Position numbers and translations under genes: made by a program
Shown: positions 1 to 9,384 of the stretch, one piece after another
Position numbering within the stretch: position 1 is the stretch's first letter
Layout of the letters: every line of letters starts with the position of its first letter
The notes under the pieces: generated by a model
Told to the model about the DNA's origin: nothing
Database searches by the model: none
Seen by the model: the letters and a program-made list of their open reading frames with translations, nothing else
Source: Paludibacteraceae bacterium
GTDB lineage: Bacteria > Bacteroidota > Bacteroidia > Bacteroidales > Paludibacteraceae
Reading direction: 5' to 3'
Assembly (NCBI GenBank): GCA_017647145.1
Contig: JAGCLD010000012.1
Span: forward strand, 1 to 48,263
Length of the DNA stretch: 48,263 bases

Positions 1-330
1 GTAATAGATGTTGCTTTTATTGCAGCAAAGGTAACCGCAATAAAGGATGAAAAGGCAAGAATGATTGTTGGTGGAGTATCATTAGTATATAATGTAGCTC
101 AAATTGCTCGTTTTCGTTCAATGATTGTAGAGTTGTCTCAAATATGCAATTACATTGTATCCAAAGCTCAGATTATAGGCTCTTATACACTAGAAGAATA
201 TAATCTTGCTGTTGAATGTCAACGGCAAATTGAAGAGTGCTATCAGCAGATAGCCAAGCACGGAACAATGACCGTCATAGATAGTATATCTTTGCTAATT
301 GATGCCTTTAACAATCTTAACAGAAGGTAA
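1..330 (+). CDS. 3' end of an unknown, mostly helical protein
   Basis: The reading frame is open from the first base of the window to the stop at 328-330, so the gene begins outside the window; the first internal ATG is at 61. The visible 109 residues contain no cysteine or histidine cluster, signal peptide or catalytic motif I recognise. They are rich in Ile, Val, Ala and Gln, and the pattern suggests several amphipathic helices. I cannot name a family. Downstream there is no gene on the same strand for about 1.4 kb, and the following 300 bases look like the edge of an inserted or decayed element, so this may be the last gene of an accessory block. That link is inference only. Confidence 0.55.
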   Translation, partial: VIDVAFIAAKVTAIKDEKARMIVGGVSLVYNVAQIARFRSMIVELSQICNYIVSKAQIIGSYTLEEYNLAVECQRQIEECYQQIAKHGTMTVIDSISLLIDAFNNLNRR

Positions 331-710
331 GAATAGGGATTTCGAACTGAGGTGGAGCAAAATTTTAGTGCATCCGCTTATTTTCAAAATAAAGCACTAC
401 CTTTGTATCAAAGTAGGAACTCGACTTTGCGAGACACTGCAAAATGGCACAGAATTTAGGTGGAGCAATAGTGGGAGATTACGTTTGTTGCGATTCTTTA
501 ATGACAAAAATAACACAAACCGAGAGCAGAGATAAACTTGTTTAAGCTATGCCGAGGTGCAGTTTATTTTCGCGGGAACCGCAAAGATATAGAGTCATTT
601 AGAAATAAAACTCATTTTCTGGTGGCACCACAAAAAGAGACTCAAACAAGTCTCTTTTTTGTTTATATAAAACCCTGCAAAAAAAAATCAATCTTACCTT
701 TATCGAAATA
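331..710. other. Gene-poor stretch, possible end of a decayed mobile element
   Basis: No convincing gene. An 11-base direct repeat, AGGTGGAGCAA, lies at 350-360 and 458-468. A TACCTTTG box at 398-405 could be a promoter, and a strong hairpin at 632-659 could end its transcript, so a short untranslated RNA of roughly 410-660 is possible. A 33-codon frame from ATG 444 to TAA 545 (starting MAQNLGGAIV) and an overlapping frame through 299-535 are both open, as expected of decayed coding DNA, but neither is recognisable. Small hairpins occur at 426-443 and 572-582. I see no tRNA, 6S or RNase P signature. Confidence 0.35.
632..659. terminator. Bidirectional hairpin terminator
   Basis: Perfect 11-bp stem AAAAAGAGACT / AGTCTCTTTTT with a CAAACA loop at 643-648. 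T-runs occur on both strands, so it can stop rightward transcripts from the 331-631 stretch and leftward transcripts of the DNA-repair gene ending at 711. Confidence 0.8.
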
Positions 711-1475
711 TTACATAGCACTCATCTCGCGCGTACGAAATGATTCACGTGCTTTACGAACATAAAGCCTGACAACATCATCTGGTAAATGCGACCTGCG
801 AACAAATGCACGAGTCTCGTCAGGAAACTTGGATAATGATGTAGCTAACAACCAAGCTACACCCATTCTCACATAATAAGGACTAACACCCGAAACAACA
901 CCAACTTGACCTCCACTTGACTTCGGTACACCACAAATATATTCACTCTCTATTTCATCAAAACAAAGACCATCTACACATTGAAAAACAAGAGGCAAAT
1001 ACTCCTCATCCAAAAAATAACTCATTGAAAAAACCACAGCAAAACGAACTTCAAACTCCCGTTGAGAACGAAAATAAGAAGACACAAAACGCCAAACCCT
1101 TTCTTTATCCTCTCGCATCACCCATTTAGCATGTGTACAAAAAGTATCACACACCGACCAATTATCCAACACTGGAACATAACGAGAAAGACGCCACAAA
1201 CGACACTCCAACGAACACTTCTCAAAATTTATCAAAAAGCCCCAAAGCAATATCTCCTCATAAGATAATACCTCACTATCACCTGCCTCAAGACAATCCA
1301 ACCAATGTTTTGCATTAGCCGAAAGCTCCTTTGCAATACGCTTCACATCTGGCGTGTGAACCCCAAGAACTTCCCTACCTAACAATGCATTAATCACACG
1401 CAAATGCCTATCCCTATAGGATTCATCATCAAGAAAACGCATCGGAACATACGGCTTAAGCAAATCTCTAAACAT
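711..1475 (-). CDS. DNA alkylation repair protein (AlkD-like HEAT-repeat glycosylase family)
   Basis: Predicted 254-residue all-helical protein of the AlkD/AlkC DNA alkylation repair family, whose members excise alkylated bases such as 3-methyladenine or 7-methylguanine. Support is the length (family about 220-260 residues), the N-terminal segment where the family's conserved helices begin, the 'GVHTPDVKRIAKEL' stretch, the W-rich 'DNWSVCDTFCTHAKWV' region that in this family lines the DNA-binding cleft, and helical repeats to the end. I chose the ATG at 1475. A longer frame to a GTG at 1532 adds a hydrophobic leader that looks like untranslated DNA. The gene is monocistronic, with a hairpin terminator 52 bases after the stop. 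Three 11-bp repeats lie about 80-110 bases upstream of the start. Confidence 0.75.
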   Translation of the reverse strand: MFRDLLKPYVPMRFLDDESYRDRHLRVINALLGREVLGVHTPDVKRIAKELSANAKHWLDCLEAGDSEVLSYEEILLWGFLINFEKCSLECRLWRLSRYVPVLDNWSVCDTFCTHAKWVMREDKERVWRFVSSYFRSQREFEVRFAVVFSMSYFLDEEYLPLVFQCVDGLCFDEIESEYICGVPKSSGGQVGVVSGVSPYYVRMGVAWLLATSLSKFPDETRAFVRRSHLPDDVVRLYVRKARESFRTREMSAM

Positions 1476-1553
1476 AACGAAAACAACAATAAAAGTACTA
1501 CTATCAAAAAAAACACACCCATAGGTGCACACATCCTAACTTTCAGCAAACTT

Positions 1554-1586
1554 TAGTAGGCTATTAGTAGGTTATTAGTAGGCTAT
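1554..1586. repeat. Three tandem 11-bp repeats, TAGTAGG(C/T)TAT
   Basis: Copies at 1554-1564, 1565-1575 and 1576-1586; the middle one has T for C. They lie between the divergent AlkD-like gene and cinA. The same 11-mer recurs once at 15520-15530. Confidence 0.85.
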
Positions 1587-1712
1587 TAACCAACAAACAA
1601 GATATACACCCCTATAATACATACGCAAATATAGTAAGAATACTTGAAAACTAACATTACACATCAAGCAAAAACATCATGAAAACAACCATTCTATCTT
1701 CAAAAAATAACC

Positions 1713-1720
1713 TATCTTTG
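1713..1720 (+). promoter_or_regulatory. cinA promoter -7 box
   Basis: TATCTTTG matches the Bacteroidota -7 consensus TAnnTTTG and ends 22 bases before the cinA ATG. No clear TTG is seen at the expected -33 position. Confidence 0.6.
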
Positions 1721-1742
1721 CTTAATATTAAAACAAAAAAAC

Positions 1743-3008
1743 ATGGACACTATCAAAGTTGAAATCATAACTATTGGAGATGAAATCCTAATCGGACAAA
1801 TCGTTGACACCAATTCTGCATGGATGGCAACACAACTCAATCAATACGGATTTGAAATACACAAAATCACTTCTGTACATGATAACGCACAACAAATAAA
1901 AGAAGCCATCACATACGCATTCACACAAGCGCAAATTGTCCTACTCACAGGAGGAATCGGACCCACAAAAGACGACATAACAAAACACACACTGTGCGAA
2001 CTATTCAACACACGACTCATACACTCACAAGAAGTGTACGACAATATCATACAACTATTCAAACACCGACCTAACGTGATGAATCCACTCACGGCTACTC
2101 AAGCAATGGTACCCGAAAACTGCACAGTAATACAAAACGAAGTAGGTACAGCACCCATCACATGGTTTGAACAACAAGGAAAAATACTCGTTTCAATGCC
2201 AGGAGTCCCATACGAAATGATGCACAACATGACCACACAGATCATACCGCGACTCGCCAAGCATTTTAACACACCAAACATCCTACACCAAACCATCATC
2301 ACATACGGAATACCTGAATCACAACTTGCCATTACGCTAACAGATTGGGAAAACAACCTACCACAACACATACAATTAGCATACCTACCCAACAATGGAC
2401 TTGTAAAACTACGCCTCAGCGGAATATCCGACGACCAAGAAGAACTCAAAAAAGAAATACAACAACTCTTTAATCAACTACCACCACTACTCGGAGATGC
2501 CATCATTGCACACGAAGACATCACACCACAAGCCTACATAGGACAACTCCTTAAAGAAAAACAACAAACCATTTCCACTGCCGAAAGTTGTACAGGCGGA
2601 AACATCGCACATCTAATTACATCCATACCTGGTAGTTCTGAATACTATAAAGGTTCTATCACCGCTTATGCAAATGAAATAAAAATCAACATTCTGGGCG
2701 TATCTGAAGAAAAACTAATCCAACACGGAGCTGTCAGCCGGGAAGTGGTAGAACAAATGGCAACAGGAGTACGACAAAAAATGAACACACACTACGCAAT
2801 AGCCACATCCGGAATCGCAGGACCCGATGGCGGAACTCCCGACAAACCGGTAGGAACCACATGGATTGCTGTCGCTACACCCGACAGAGTAATCAGCAAA
2901 AAATTCCAATTCGGAAAACTAAGAGAACAAAACATAAACCGAGCAACGCAAGCCGCACTAACATTACTTATACAACTCATAAAACACGATAATTTCAAAA
3001 CAAATTAA
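1743..3008 (+). CDS. cinA: CinA-type protein: NMN amidohydrolase / ADP-ribose pyrophosphatase
   Basis: Full-length CinA (421 residues). The N-terminal MoaB/MogA-like (COG1058) domain, about residues 1-170, carries 'GDEILIGQIVDTN' and 'LTGGIGPTKDDIT'. The C-terminal CinA domain, about 255-415, carries 'STAESCTGG' and 'ATSGIAGPDGG', typical of the NMN deamidase. Characterised members hydrolyse ADP-ribose and deamidate nicotinamide mononucleotide, recycling pyridine nucleotide in the cytoplasm. The competence link in the name applies to Gram-positives and is not implied here. It has its own promoter box upstream, and another promoter lies between it and the HD gene, so it is probably transcribed alone. 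Confidence 0.93.
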   Translation: MDTIKVEIITIGDEILIGQIVDTNSAWMATQLNQYGFEIHKITSVHDNAQQIKEAITYAFTQAQIVLLTGGIGPTKDDITKHTLCELFNTRLIHSQEVYDNIIQLFKHRPNVMNPLTATQAMVPENCTVIQNEVGTAPITWFEQQGKILVSMPGVPYEMMHNMTTQIIPRLAKHFNTPNILHQTIITYGIPESQLAITLTDWENNLPQHIQLAYLPNNGLVKLRLSGISDDQEELKKEIQQLFNQLPPLLGDAIIAHEDITPQAYIGQLLKEKQQTISTAESCTGGNIAHLITSIPGSSEYYKGSITAYANEIKINILGVSEEKLIQHGAVSREVVEQMATGVRQKMNTHYAIATSGIAGPDGGTPDKPVGTTWIAVATPDRVISKKFQFGKLREQNINRATQAALTLLIQLIKHDNFKTN

Positions 3009-3049
3009 CATACCAATATGTTAGAACATATAATAAGAAACATTTATTC

Positions 3050-3080
3050 TTGCTACTGCAACAAATAATACGTACCTTTG
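3050..3080 (+). promoter_or_regulatory. Promoter of the HD-lpx-glnS operon
   Basis: TTG at 3050-3052, 20-bp spacer, TACCTTTG at 3073-3080. It overlaps the first ATG of the longer HD reading frame (3082), which supports initiation at 3103 instead. Confidence 0.7.
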
Positions 3081-3102
3081 CTTGATAGTTTTTAAGGTAA
3101 CT

Positions 3103-4323
3103 ATGGGAAACAAAAGAAAAATAATTAACGACCCCGTATTCGGATTCATCACAATATCCGGAAACAACGTTCTGAACGTACTCCAACACCCCTACATGCA
3201 ACGCCTCGGCAGAATCAAGCAATTAGGGCTTTCTTCTTTTGTATATCCGGGAGCCGTACACACACGATTCCTACATTCCATCGGAGCCATGTACCTCATG
3301 CAAGAGGCCATCAACCAGCTCAGAATGCAAGGACAAAACATTACACACGAAGACGCAGAAGCTGCACAACTAGCCATCCTGCTGCATGACATCGGACACG
3401 GACCCTTCTCACATGTATTGGAAAACTCATTAGTAGAAGGTGTTGCACACGAAGAAATATCAGGATGGATGATGCAAAGAATGAACAATGAGTTTGGTGG
3501 ACTCCTCAATAAAGCCATTGACATATTTCATAACACTCACCACCAACACTTCCTACACCAACTTGTTTCTAGTCAACTAGACGTTGACAGATTAGATTAC
3601 CTATGCCGCGACAGTTTCTTCTGTGGAGTCAACGAGGGCACTGTAGCATCGGCCAGAATAATCAAAATGCTAAATGTTCTCAACGACAACCTCGTTGTCG
3701 AATCAAAAGGAATATACTCCATTGAAAAATTCCTCGTTGCAAGAAGACTCATGTACTGGCAGGTTTACCTACACAAAACATCTGTAGCAGCTGAACAAAT
3801 GCTCATAAACATACTCAAAAGAGCAAAGTCTTTAGCAATGAATGGCATCCAAATTCAAGGATCGAATGCTTTACAATTCTTCCTACATCACGACATCACT
3901 AAAGAAGACTTCAACACTAACCAGACACTTGACATGTATGCCATGCTCGACGACTCTGACATCTGGTCAGCAATCAAAATGTGGTGCACACACCCCGACA
4001 AAGTACTATCACTACTCTGCAATGCTTTTATCAACAGAAAACTTTTCAAAGTAAAAATACTCAACGAGCCCGTAGATGTAAAAAAAGTAGCACAACTCAA
4101 ACTGAGCTACCAAAAAACATGGAACATCACAGAAGAAGAAAGCGACTTCTTCTGGGGCATACAGAGCGTATCCACAGATACATACAGCCCAAGTGACGAC
4201 AGAATCAACATCCTCTACAACGACGGAACTATTAAGGATATATCCGATGCTTCAGATATGCTTAATATAAACGTACTTACAAAAAAAGTTAGAAAAGATT
4301 ATTTTTATTACACACTATTATAA
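3103..4323 (+). CDS. HD-superfamily phosphohydrolase
   Basis: Cytoplasmic 406-residue HD-domain metal-dependent phosphohydrolase, related to dNTP triphosphohydrolases. Conserved metal-binding signature: 'HTRFLHS' (H53-H58), then 'LLHDIGHGPFSH' with the HD pair at residues 95-96 and H99, and 'QLDVDRLDYLCRD' further on. The family's substrates are mostly nucleotides, but the exact substrate is not known from the sequence. I placed the start at 3103 because the promoter box ends at 3080 and the ATG at 3082 would lie at or before the transcription start. It is the first gene of the lipid A block, 9 bases from lpxD; this gene order is common in Bacteroidota. Confidence 0.88.
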   Translation: MGNKRKIINDPVFGFITISGNNVLNVLQHPYMQRLGRIKQLGLSSFVYPGAVHTRFLHSIGAMYLMQEAINQLRMQGQNITHEDAEAAQLAILLHDIGHGPFSHVLENSLVEGVAHEEISGWMMQRMNNEFGGLLNKAIDIFHNTHHQHFLHQLVSSQLDVDRLDYLCRDSFFCGVNEGTVASARIIKMLNVLNDNLVVESKGIYSIEKFLVARRLMYWQVYLHKTSVAAEQMLINILKRAKSLAMNGIQIQGSNALQFFLHHDITKEDFNTNQTLDMYAMLDDSDIWSAIKMWCTHPDKVLSLLCNAFINRKLFKVKILNEPVDVKKVAQLKLSYQKTWNITEEESDFFWGIQSVSTDTYSPSDDRINILYNDGTIKDISDASDMLNINVLTKKVRKDYFYYTLL

Positions 4324-4332
4324 CACAATAAA

Positions 4333-5388
4333 ATGGAATTCAGCGCACAACAAATTGCCGATTTCTTGCAAGGTGTAGTAGAAGGAGACAACACCATAAA
4401 AGTCAACGACGTTTCAAAAATCGAAGACGGACGTCCTGGGACACTAACGTTCTTATCCAACCCAAAATACACATCATACATATACGACACTAAAGCAAGC
4501 ATCGTATTGGTAAACAAAGATTTCACACCGGAAAAAGAAATCAAAGCAACTCTCATCAAAGTTAATAACGCATACGAATGCTTGGCCAAACTTCTACAAC
4601 TCGTTGAATCCGTAAAACCCCAAAAAGTCGGCATATCACCACTCGCAAGCATTGCCACTTCTGCCACTGTTGGGGAAAATGTGTATATCGGACCATTTGT
4701 CGTAATCGGAGAAAACACATCAGTTGGAAACAACACAAGCATATATCCGCACACATTCATTGACGACAACTGCAAAATTGGAAACAATTGCCTCATTAAA
4801 GCAGGAGTGAAAATTGACAGAGAAACCATCATAGGAAACCACTGCATCCTACAACATGGAGTTGTCATTGGAGGTGATGGATTCGGATTCGCACCACAAA
4901 CTGATGGTACATACAATAAACTCCCACAAGTAGGAAACGTAATTATTGAAGATAACGTCGAAATACAAGCAAACGCAACAATCGACAGAGCAACTATCGG
5001 AAGCACCATCATTAGAAATGGAGCCAAGATTGATAACCTCGTTCAAATTGCACACAACGTCGAAATAGGAGAAAACACAGTCATGGCTTCTCAAAGCGGA
5101 GTCGCTGGGTCTACAAAAATAGGCAAACAATGCATAGTTGCAGGACAAGTAGGATTTGCTGGACACATCAATATTGCAGACGGAAATACGTTTGGGGCAC
5201 AAACTGGAGTGCCCAACTCAATCAAACAACCTGGAGGCATACATCAAGGATACCCGGCAATACCCGTCAACATATTCAGAAGGGCTTCGGTGGTTTATAA
5301 GAACCTACCGGAACTACAGAAAATGGTATATGATTTGCAAAGAAAAGTAAATGAACTCACACAAATAATTGAACAAAACAAACAATAA
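4333..5388 (+). CDS. lpxD: UDP-3-O-acylglucosamine N-acyltransferase
   Basis: LpxD (351 residues), third enzyme of lipid A synthesis; transfers a 3-hydroxyacyl chain from acyl carrier protein to the 2-amino group of UDP-3-O-acylglucosamine. An N-terminal uridine-binding domain (about 1-100) is followed by a left-handed parallel beta-helix of hexapeptide repeats (about 105-310, many I-G-x-N/x-V units) and a C-terminal helix. The active-site histidine lies in '[19 protein letters not shown]'. Nine bases after the HD gene and 3 bases before lpxC/fabZ, so translationally coupled. Length and domain order are normal. Confidence 0.96.
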   Translation: MEFSAQQIADFLQGVVEGDNTIKVNDVSKIEDGRPGTLTFLSNPKYTSYIYDTKASIVLVNKDFTPEKEIKATLIKVNNAYECLAKLLQLVESVKPQKVGISPLASIATSATVGENVYIGPFVVIGENTSVGNNTSIYPHTFIDDNCKIGNNCLIKAGVKIDRETIIGNHCILQHGVVIGGDGFGFAPQTDGTYNKLPQVGNVIIEDNVEIQANATIDRATIGSTIIRNGAKIDNLVQIAHNVEIGENTVMASQSGVAGSTKIGKQCIVAGQVGFAGHINIADGNTFGAQTGVPNSIKQPGGIHQGYPAIPVNIFRRASVVYKNLPELQKMVYDLQRKVNELTQIIEQNKQ

Positions 5389-5391
5389 GAT

Positions 5392-6768
5392 ATGAAACAA
5401 CAAACGATTGGAGCTTCCTTCTCGTTAGAAGGAAAAGGACTACACACCGGATTAAATATCCAAATAACATTCCTACCTGCCGACGAAAACACAGGTATTC
5501 GCATTAAAAGAACCGACCTACCTGAACAACCATGCTACGAAGCTACAGCCGATTTGGTGAGCGCCACACAAAGAGGCACCGTACTCCAAAAAGGAGATTG
5601 GTCTGTTAGTACTATTGAACACGCGATGGCCGCACTCGCCGCCGCTAATATAGATAACTGCCTCATTGAAGTGAACGCACCGGAATTCCCCATCATGGAT
5701 GGTAGCGCCAAACCTTTTGTTGATAAAATAACATCTGTGGGTGTTGTCCCACAAAAAGCTGACAGAGAACTCTTCATCGTAAGAAAAAGAATTGAATATA
5801 CTTCACAAGATGGAAACTCTAAGATCGTCCTACTGCCCGACGACCACTTCAGTGTAGATGTACACATCGCCTACCCATCACCTATTCTCAACAACCAATT
5901 CGCAAGCATGGAAAATTATGATGAATTCGCTACTGAAATTGCTAATGCGAGAACATTTGTGTTTGTGAAGGAAATAGAACAACTCATTGCGGCTAATCTA
6001 ATTAAAGGTGGTGATTTACAAAATGCCTTGGTCATATACGACCAACAAGTCACACAAGAAAAAATGGACACAATTGCCCAACTCACAAATCAACCTTCTA
6101 TAGATGCACAAAAATTAGGCTATCTCAGCGAACTAAAATATGAAAATGAGCCGGCAAGACACAAACTGATGGACGTTATTGGTGACTTAAAACTAATTGG
6201 AAAGCAAATACAAGCTAAAGTCATTGCATACTGTCCTGGACACCACACAAATACTGAATTTGCTAAATCTTTATACAAACAAATTAAACGTCAAGAGGTG
6301 CAAGCACCAATATACGATGACACAATGCCACCTATCTACGACATTAACGACATCAAAAAACTATTACCTCATCGCTATCCCTTCTTGCTGGTTGACAAGA
6401 TTGTGGCAATATCCGACAAAACAATCGTGGGAATAAAACAAGTCACATCCAACGAACCTTTCTTCCAAGGACACTTCCCTCAAGAACCCGTCATGCCGGG
6501 AGTATTATTGGTTGAAGCAATGGCTCAAACGGCTGGTATATTAGTCTTGCACGACAAAGAAGAACCTGAAAGATACAGCACCTACTTCCTCAAAATTGAC
6601 AACGTAAAGTTCCGACAAAAAGTCGTTCCTGGCGATACTTTGGTATTCCGACTTGAATTTATGACGGAAGTACGTCGAGGATTAGCCAACGTAAAAGGAT
6701 ACTGCTTCGTGGGGGGCAAAATCACAACTGAAGCTGAATTTGTAGCGCAAATAGTAAAAAACAAATAA
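5392..6768 (+). CDS. lpxC/fabZ: Bifunctional UDP-3-O-acyl-GlcNAc deacetylase / 3-hydroxyacyl-ACP dehydratase
   Basis: Fusion of LpxC (about residues 1-305) and FabZ (about 315-458). LpxC commits to lipid A by zinc-dependent deacetylation: E76-H77, H257 and D261 ('RHKLMD') match the zinc/catalytic residues, and 'CPGHHTN' (H284-H285) the general-acid histidine region. FabZ dehydrates 3-hydroxyacyl-ACP in fatty acid synthesis: 'LLPHRYPFLLVD' (327-335), catalytic H361 in 'QGHFP' and E375 in 'LLVEAMAQ'. Both active sites look intact. The fusion is characteristic of Bacteroidota and ties the branch point between phospholipid and lipid A to one polypeptide. It sits between lpxD and lpxA. Confidence 0.96.
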   Translation: MKQQTIGASFSLEGKGLHTGLNIQITFLPADENTGIRIKRTDLPEQPCYEATADLVSATQRGTVLQKGDWSVSTIEHAMAALAAANIDNCLIEVNAPEFPIMDGSAKPFVDKITSVGVVPQKADRELFIVRKRIEYTSQDGNSKIVLLPDDHFSVDVHIAYPSPILNNQFASMENYDEFATEIANARTFVFVKEIEQLIAANLIKGGDLQNALVIYDQQVTQEKMDTIAQLTNQPSIDAQKLGYLSELKYENEPARHKLMDVIGDLKLIGKQIQAKVIAYCPGHHTNTEFAKSLYKQIKRQEVQAPIYDDTMPPIYDINDIKKLLPHRYPFLLVDKIVAISDKTIVGIKQVTSNEPFFQGHFPQEPVMPGVLLVEAMAQTAGILVLHDKEEPERYSTYFLKIDNVKFRQKVVPGDTLVFRLEFMTEVRRGLANVKGYCFVGGKITTEAEFVAQIVKNK

Positions 6769-6783
6769 AAAATAAAAGTTGTC

Positions 6784-7563
6784 ATGAATCAACCATTATC
6801 ATACATACACCCGGATGCCAAAATTGGTTCTGACGTGAGCATTGGTCCATTCGTGAGTATTGACAAAAATGTTGTCATTGGCGAGGGTACACAAATCGGT
6901 GCTAATGTAACCATATTAGAAGGTACACGAATCGGGAAAAACTGCAACATCTTTCCGGGAGCTGTTATTGGAGCTATACCACAAGACCTAAAATTTAAAG
7001 GTGAAGATACACTCGCAATCATCGGTGACAACACTACTATCAGAGAATGCGTAACCATCAACAGAGGAACGGTTGCCAAAGGAGAAACCGTAGTGGGAAA
7101 CAATTGCTTGATTATGGCATACTGCCATGTCGCACACGACTGTGTGGTCGGAAATAATGTCATCATTGCCAACGCTACACAACTCGCAGGAGAAGTAGTC
7201 ATTGGTGACTTTGCTGTCATCGGAGGGGGTACACTCGTACATCAATTCACACACATCGGGGCACACTCCATGCTACAAGGTGGTTCAAAAGTTACGAAAG
7301 ACGTACCGCCGTTCGTTACTGCAGGGCGTGAACCTCTCACCTATGCTGGAGTCAACTCAATAGGACTCAGACGCAGAGCTTACACCAACGAACAAATTAG
7401 AAATATACAAGAAACATACAGATACATTTTCCAAATGGGAATGAACACAAGCCATGCAATAGAAAAAGCAGAAGTTGAACTACCCGACAGCATGGAGAAA
7501 AATGAAATTCTAACTTTTGTAAAAAATAGCCCAAGAGGAATAATCAAAGGACATCTTGATTAA
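6784..7563 (+). CDS. lpxA: Acyl-ACP--UDP-N-acetylglucosamine O-acyltransferase
   Basis: LpxA (259 residues), first step of lipid A synthesis: reversible 3-O-acylation of UDP-GlcNAc. The first about 180 residues are hexapeptide repeats forming a left-handed beta-helix; the C-terminal about 70 residues form the helical cap ('GLRRRAYTNEQIRNIQETYRYIF'-like region, a hallmark of LpxA). The catalytic histidine corresponds to H118 in 'HVAHDCVVGNN'. It follows lpxC/fabZ by 15 bases and precedes glnS by 17, in the same operon. Length is typical. Confidence 0.96.
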   Translation: MNQPLSYIHPDAKIGSDVSIGPFVSIDKNVVIGEGTQIGANVTILEGTRIGKNCNIFPGAVIGAIPQDLKFKGEDTLAIIGDNTTIRECVTINRGTVAKGETVVGNNCLIMAYCHVAHDCVVGNNVIIANATQLAGEVVIGDFAVIGGGTLVHQFTHIGAHSMLQGGSKVTKDVPPFVTAGREPLTYAGVNSIGLRRRAYTNEQIRNIQETYRYIFQMGMNTSHAIEKAEVELPDSMEKNEILTFVKNSPRGIIKGHLD

Positions 7564-7580
7564 GCAGACAACACACAAAT

Positions 7581-9290
7581 ATGGAAGAAACAAAAAAAAG
7601 CCTCAACTTCATTGAGGCAATCGTAGAGCAAGATCTTAAAGATGGTAAAAATGGGGGAAAAGTACAAACAAGATTCCCGCCTGAACCTAACGGATACTTA
7701 CACATAGGACACGCAAAGGCTATTTGTATGGACTTTGGTATCGCCGCCAACTATGGTGGAGTCTGCAACTTAAGATTTGACGACACAAATCCTACAAAAG
7801 AAGATATGGAATACGTAGAAGCCATTAAAGAAGATATCAAATGGCTTGGCTATCAATGGGGTAACGAATACTACGCTTCCGACTACTTCCCACAATTATG
7901 GGACTTTGCAATACAACTCATCAAAGATGGCAAAGCTTATATCGACGAACAAAGCAGCGAAGAAATTGCTGCACAAAAAGGCACACCAACACAACCCGGA
8001 CAAGATAGCCCCTACAGAAACAGACCTGTAGAAGAAAGCCTTGAACTATTCCACAAAATGAATAGTGGAGAGGTAAATGAAGGGGAAATGGTTTTACGTG
8101 CTAAAATCGACATGGCTAGTCCTAACATGCACTTCCGAGACCCAATCATCTACCGCGTAGTCAAACATCCACACCACAGAACTGGAACCACATGGAATGC
8201 CTACCCCATGTATGACTTCGCACATGGACAAAGCGACTTCCTTGAAGGGGTTACTCACTCGCTGTGCACACTTGAATTCGTCGTACACAGACCTCTCTAT
8301 GACCTTTTCGTTGATTGGATAAAAAAAGGAGAAGACCTCAATAACAATCGACCACGCCAATACGAATTTAACAAACTCAACCTTAGCTATACCCTGATGA
8401 GCAAGCGCAACTTGTTAATCTTAGTAAAAGAAGGATTGGTCAACGGATGGGACGACCCTCGAATGCCTACTATCTGTGGATTCAGAAGAAGAGGATATTC
8501 CCCTGAATCTATACACAAATTTATTGACAAAATCGGATACACCACTTACGACGCTCTAAATGAATTTGCACTGCTCGAAAGTGCTGTCAGAGAAGACCTC
8601 AACGAGAGAGCAACACGAATTTCAGCCGTACTCCATCCTGTCAAACTCATCATCACCAACTACCCCGAAGGACAAGTGGAATTGTTAGAAACAATCAACA
8701 ATCCTGAACGACCGGAAGAGGGATCACACATGATTGAATTTAGCAGAGAATTGTGGATGGAACGTGATGACTTCATGGAAGATGCACCAAAAAAATTCTT
8801 CCGAATGACACCCGGACAAGAAGTGCGCCTCAAGAGTGCGTACATCGTCAAATGTACAGGCTGTAAAAAGGATGAACAAGGGAATATCATCGAAGTCTAT
8901 TGCGAATACGACCCTGAATCTAAAAGCGGTATGCCTGGAGCAAATCGCAAAGTGAAGGGAACACTTCACTGGCTCAGCCAAGCTCACTGCATCAAAGCGG
9001 AAGTACGTCTTTATGACCGACTATGGAAAGTGGCCAATCCACGTGACGAATTAGCTAATATCTGCGCCGATAAACAATGTGACACACTCACAGGAATGAA
9101 AGAAATTATCAATCCTGATTCACTACAAGTGCTCACAGAATGTTACATCGAAAAATTCGCACAAGGCATGCAACCACTCACCTACTTGCAATTCCAACGA
9201 ACCGGTTATTTCAATGTAGATAAAGACTCTACACCTGAAAAAATGATTTTCAACAGAACGGTTGGACTGAAAGATAGCTGGGGCAAATAA
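7581..9290 (+). CDS. glnS: Glutaminyl-tRNA synthetase
   Basis: Class I aminoacyl-tRNA synthetase of 569 residues charging tRNA-Gln. The HIGH signature is 'PEPNGYLHIGHAKAI' near residue 40 and the KMSKS equivalent is 'LMSKRNLL'. The C-terminal anticodon-binding beta-barrels run from about residue 350 to the end. A complete GlnRS means glutaminyl-tRNA can be made directly rather than only by the GatCAB amidation route. It is the last gene of the lpx operon; no strong terminator follows, and a separate trxA promoter starts 53 bases downstream. Confidence 0.96.
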   Translation: MEETKKSLNFIEAIVEQDLKDGKNGGKVQTRFPPEPNGYLHIGHAKAICMDFGIAANYGGVCNLRFDDTNPTKEDMEYVEAIKEDIKWLGYQWGNEYYASDYFPQLWDFAIQLIKDGKAYIDEQSSEEIAAQKGTPTQPGQDSPYRNRPVEESLELFHKMNSGEVNEGEMVLRAKIDMASPNMHFRDPIIYRVVKHPHHRTGTTWNAYPMYDFAHGQSDFLEGVTHSLCTLEFVVHRPLYDLFVDWIKKGEDLNNNRPRQYEFNKLNLSYTLMSKRNLLILVKEGLVNGWDDPRMPTICGFRRRGYSPESIHKFIDKIGYTTYDALNEFALLESAVREDLNERATRISAVLHPVKLIITNYPEGQVELLETINNPERPEEGSHMIEFSRELWMERDDFMEDAPKKFFRMTPGQEVRLKSAYIVKCTGCKKDEQGNIIEVYCEYDPESKSGMPGANRKVKGTLHWLSQAHCIKAEVRLYDRLWKVANPRDELANICADKQCDTLTGMKEIINPDSLQVLTECYIEKFAQGMQPLTYLQFQRTGYFNVDKDSTPEKMIFNRTVGLKDSWGK

Positions 9291-9342
9291 ACCTTTTTTA
9301 CTACTTAATGAATTATAGCATGATTTATTAAAAAAATAATTC

Positions 9343-9350
9343 TATCTTTG
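9343..9350 (+). promoter_or_regulatory. trxA promoter -7 box
   Basis: TATCTTTG, ending 34 bases before the trxA ATG. No clear TTG at -33. Confidence 0.6.
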
Positions 9351-9384
9351 CGACAAAATAAAAACCCTATAAAAACACACAACT

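Noticed and set aside
299-535. 78-codon frame on the plus strand
   Set aside because: Overlaps the end of the partial left gene, no RBS, and no recognisable domain; kept only as a sign of decayed DNA.
331-710. tRNA, tmRNA, 6S or RNase P RNA
   Set aside because: No T-loop, no conserved cores of these RNAs; only a promoter-like box and a hairpin are visible.
538-765. 75-codon frame on the plus strand
   Set aside because: It starts with TTG, runs through the 632-659 hairpin terminator and overlaps the end of the AlkD-like gene.
5392-6768. lpxC-fabZ fusion as a novelty
   Set aside because: The fusion is well known and general in Bacteroidota.
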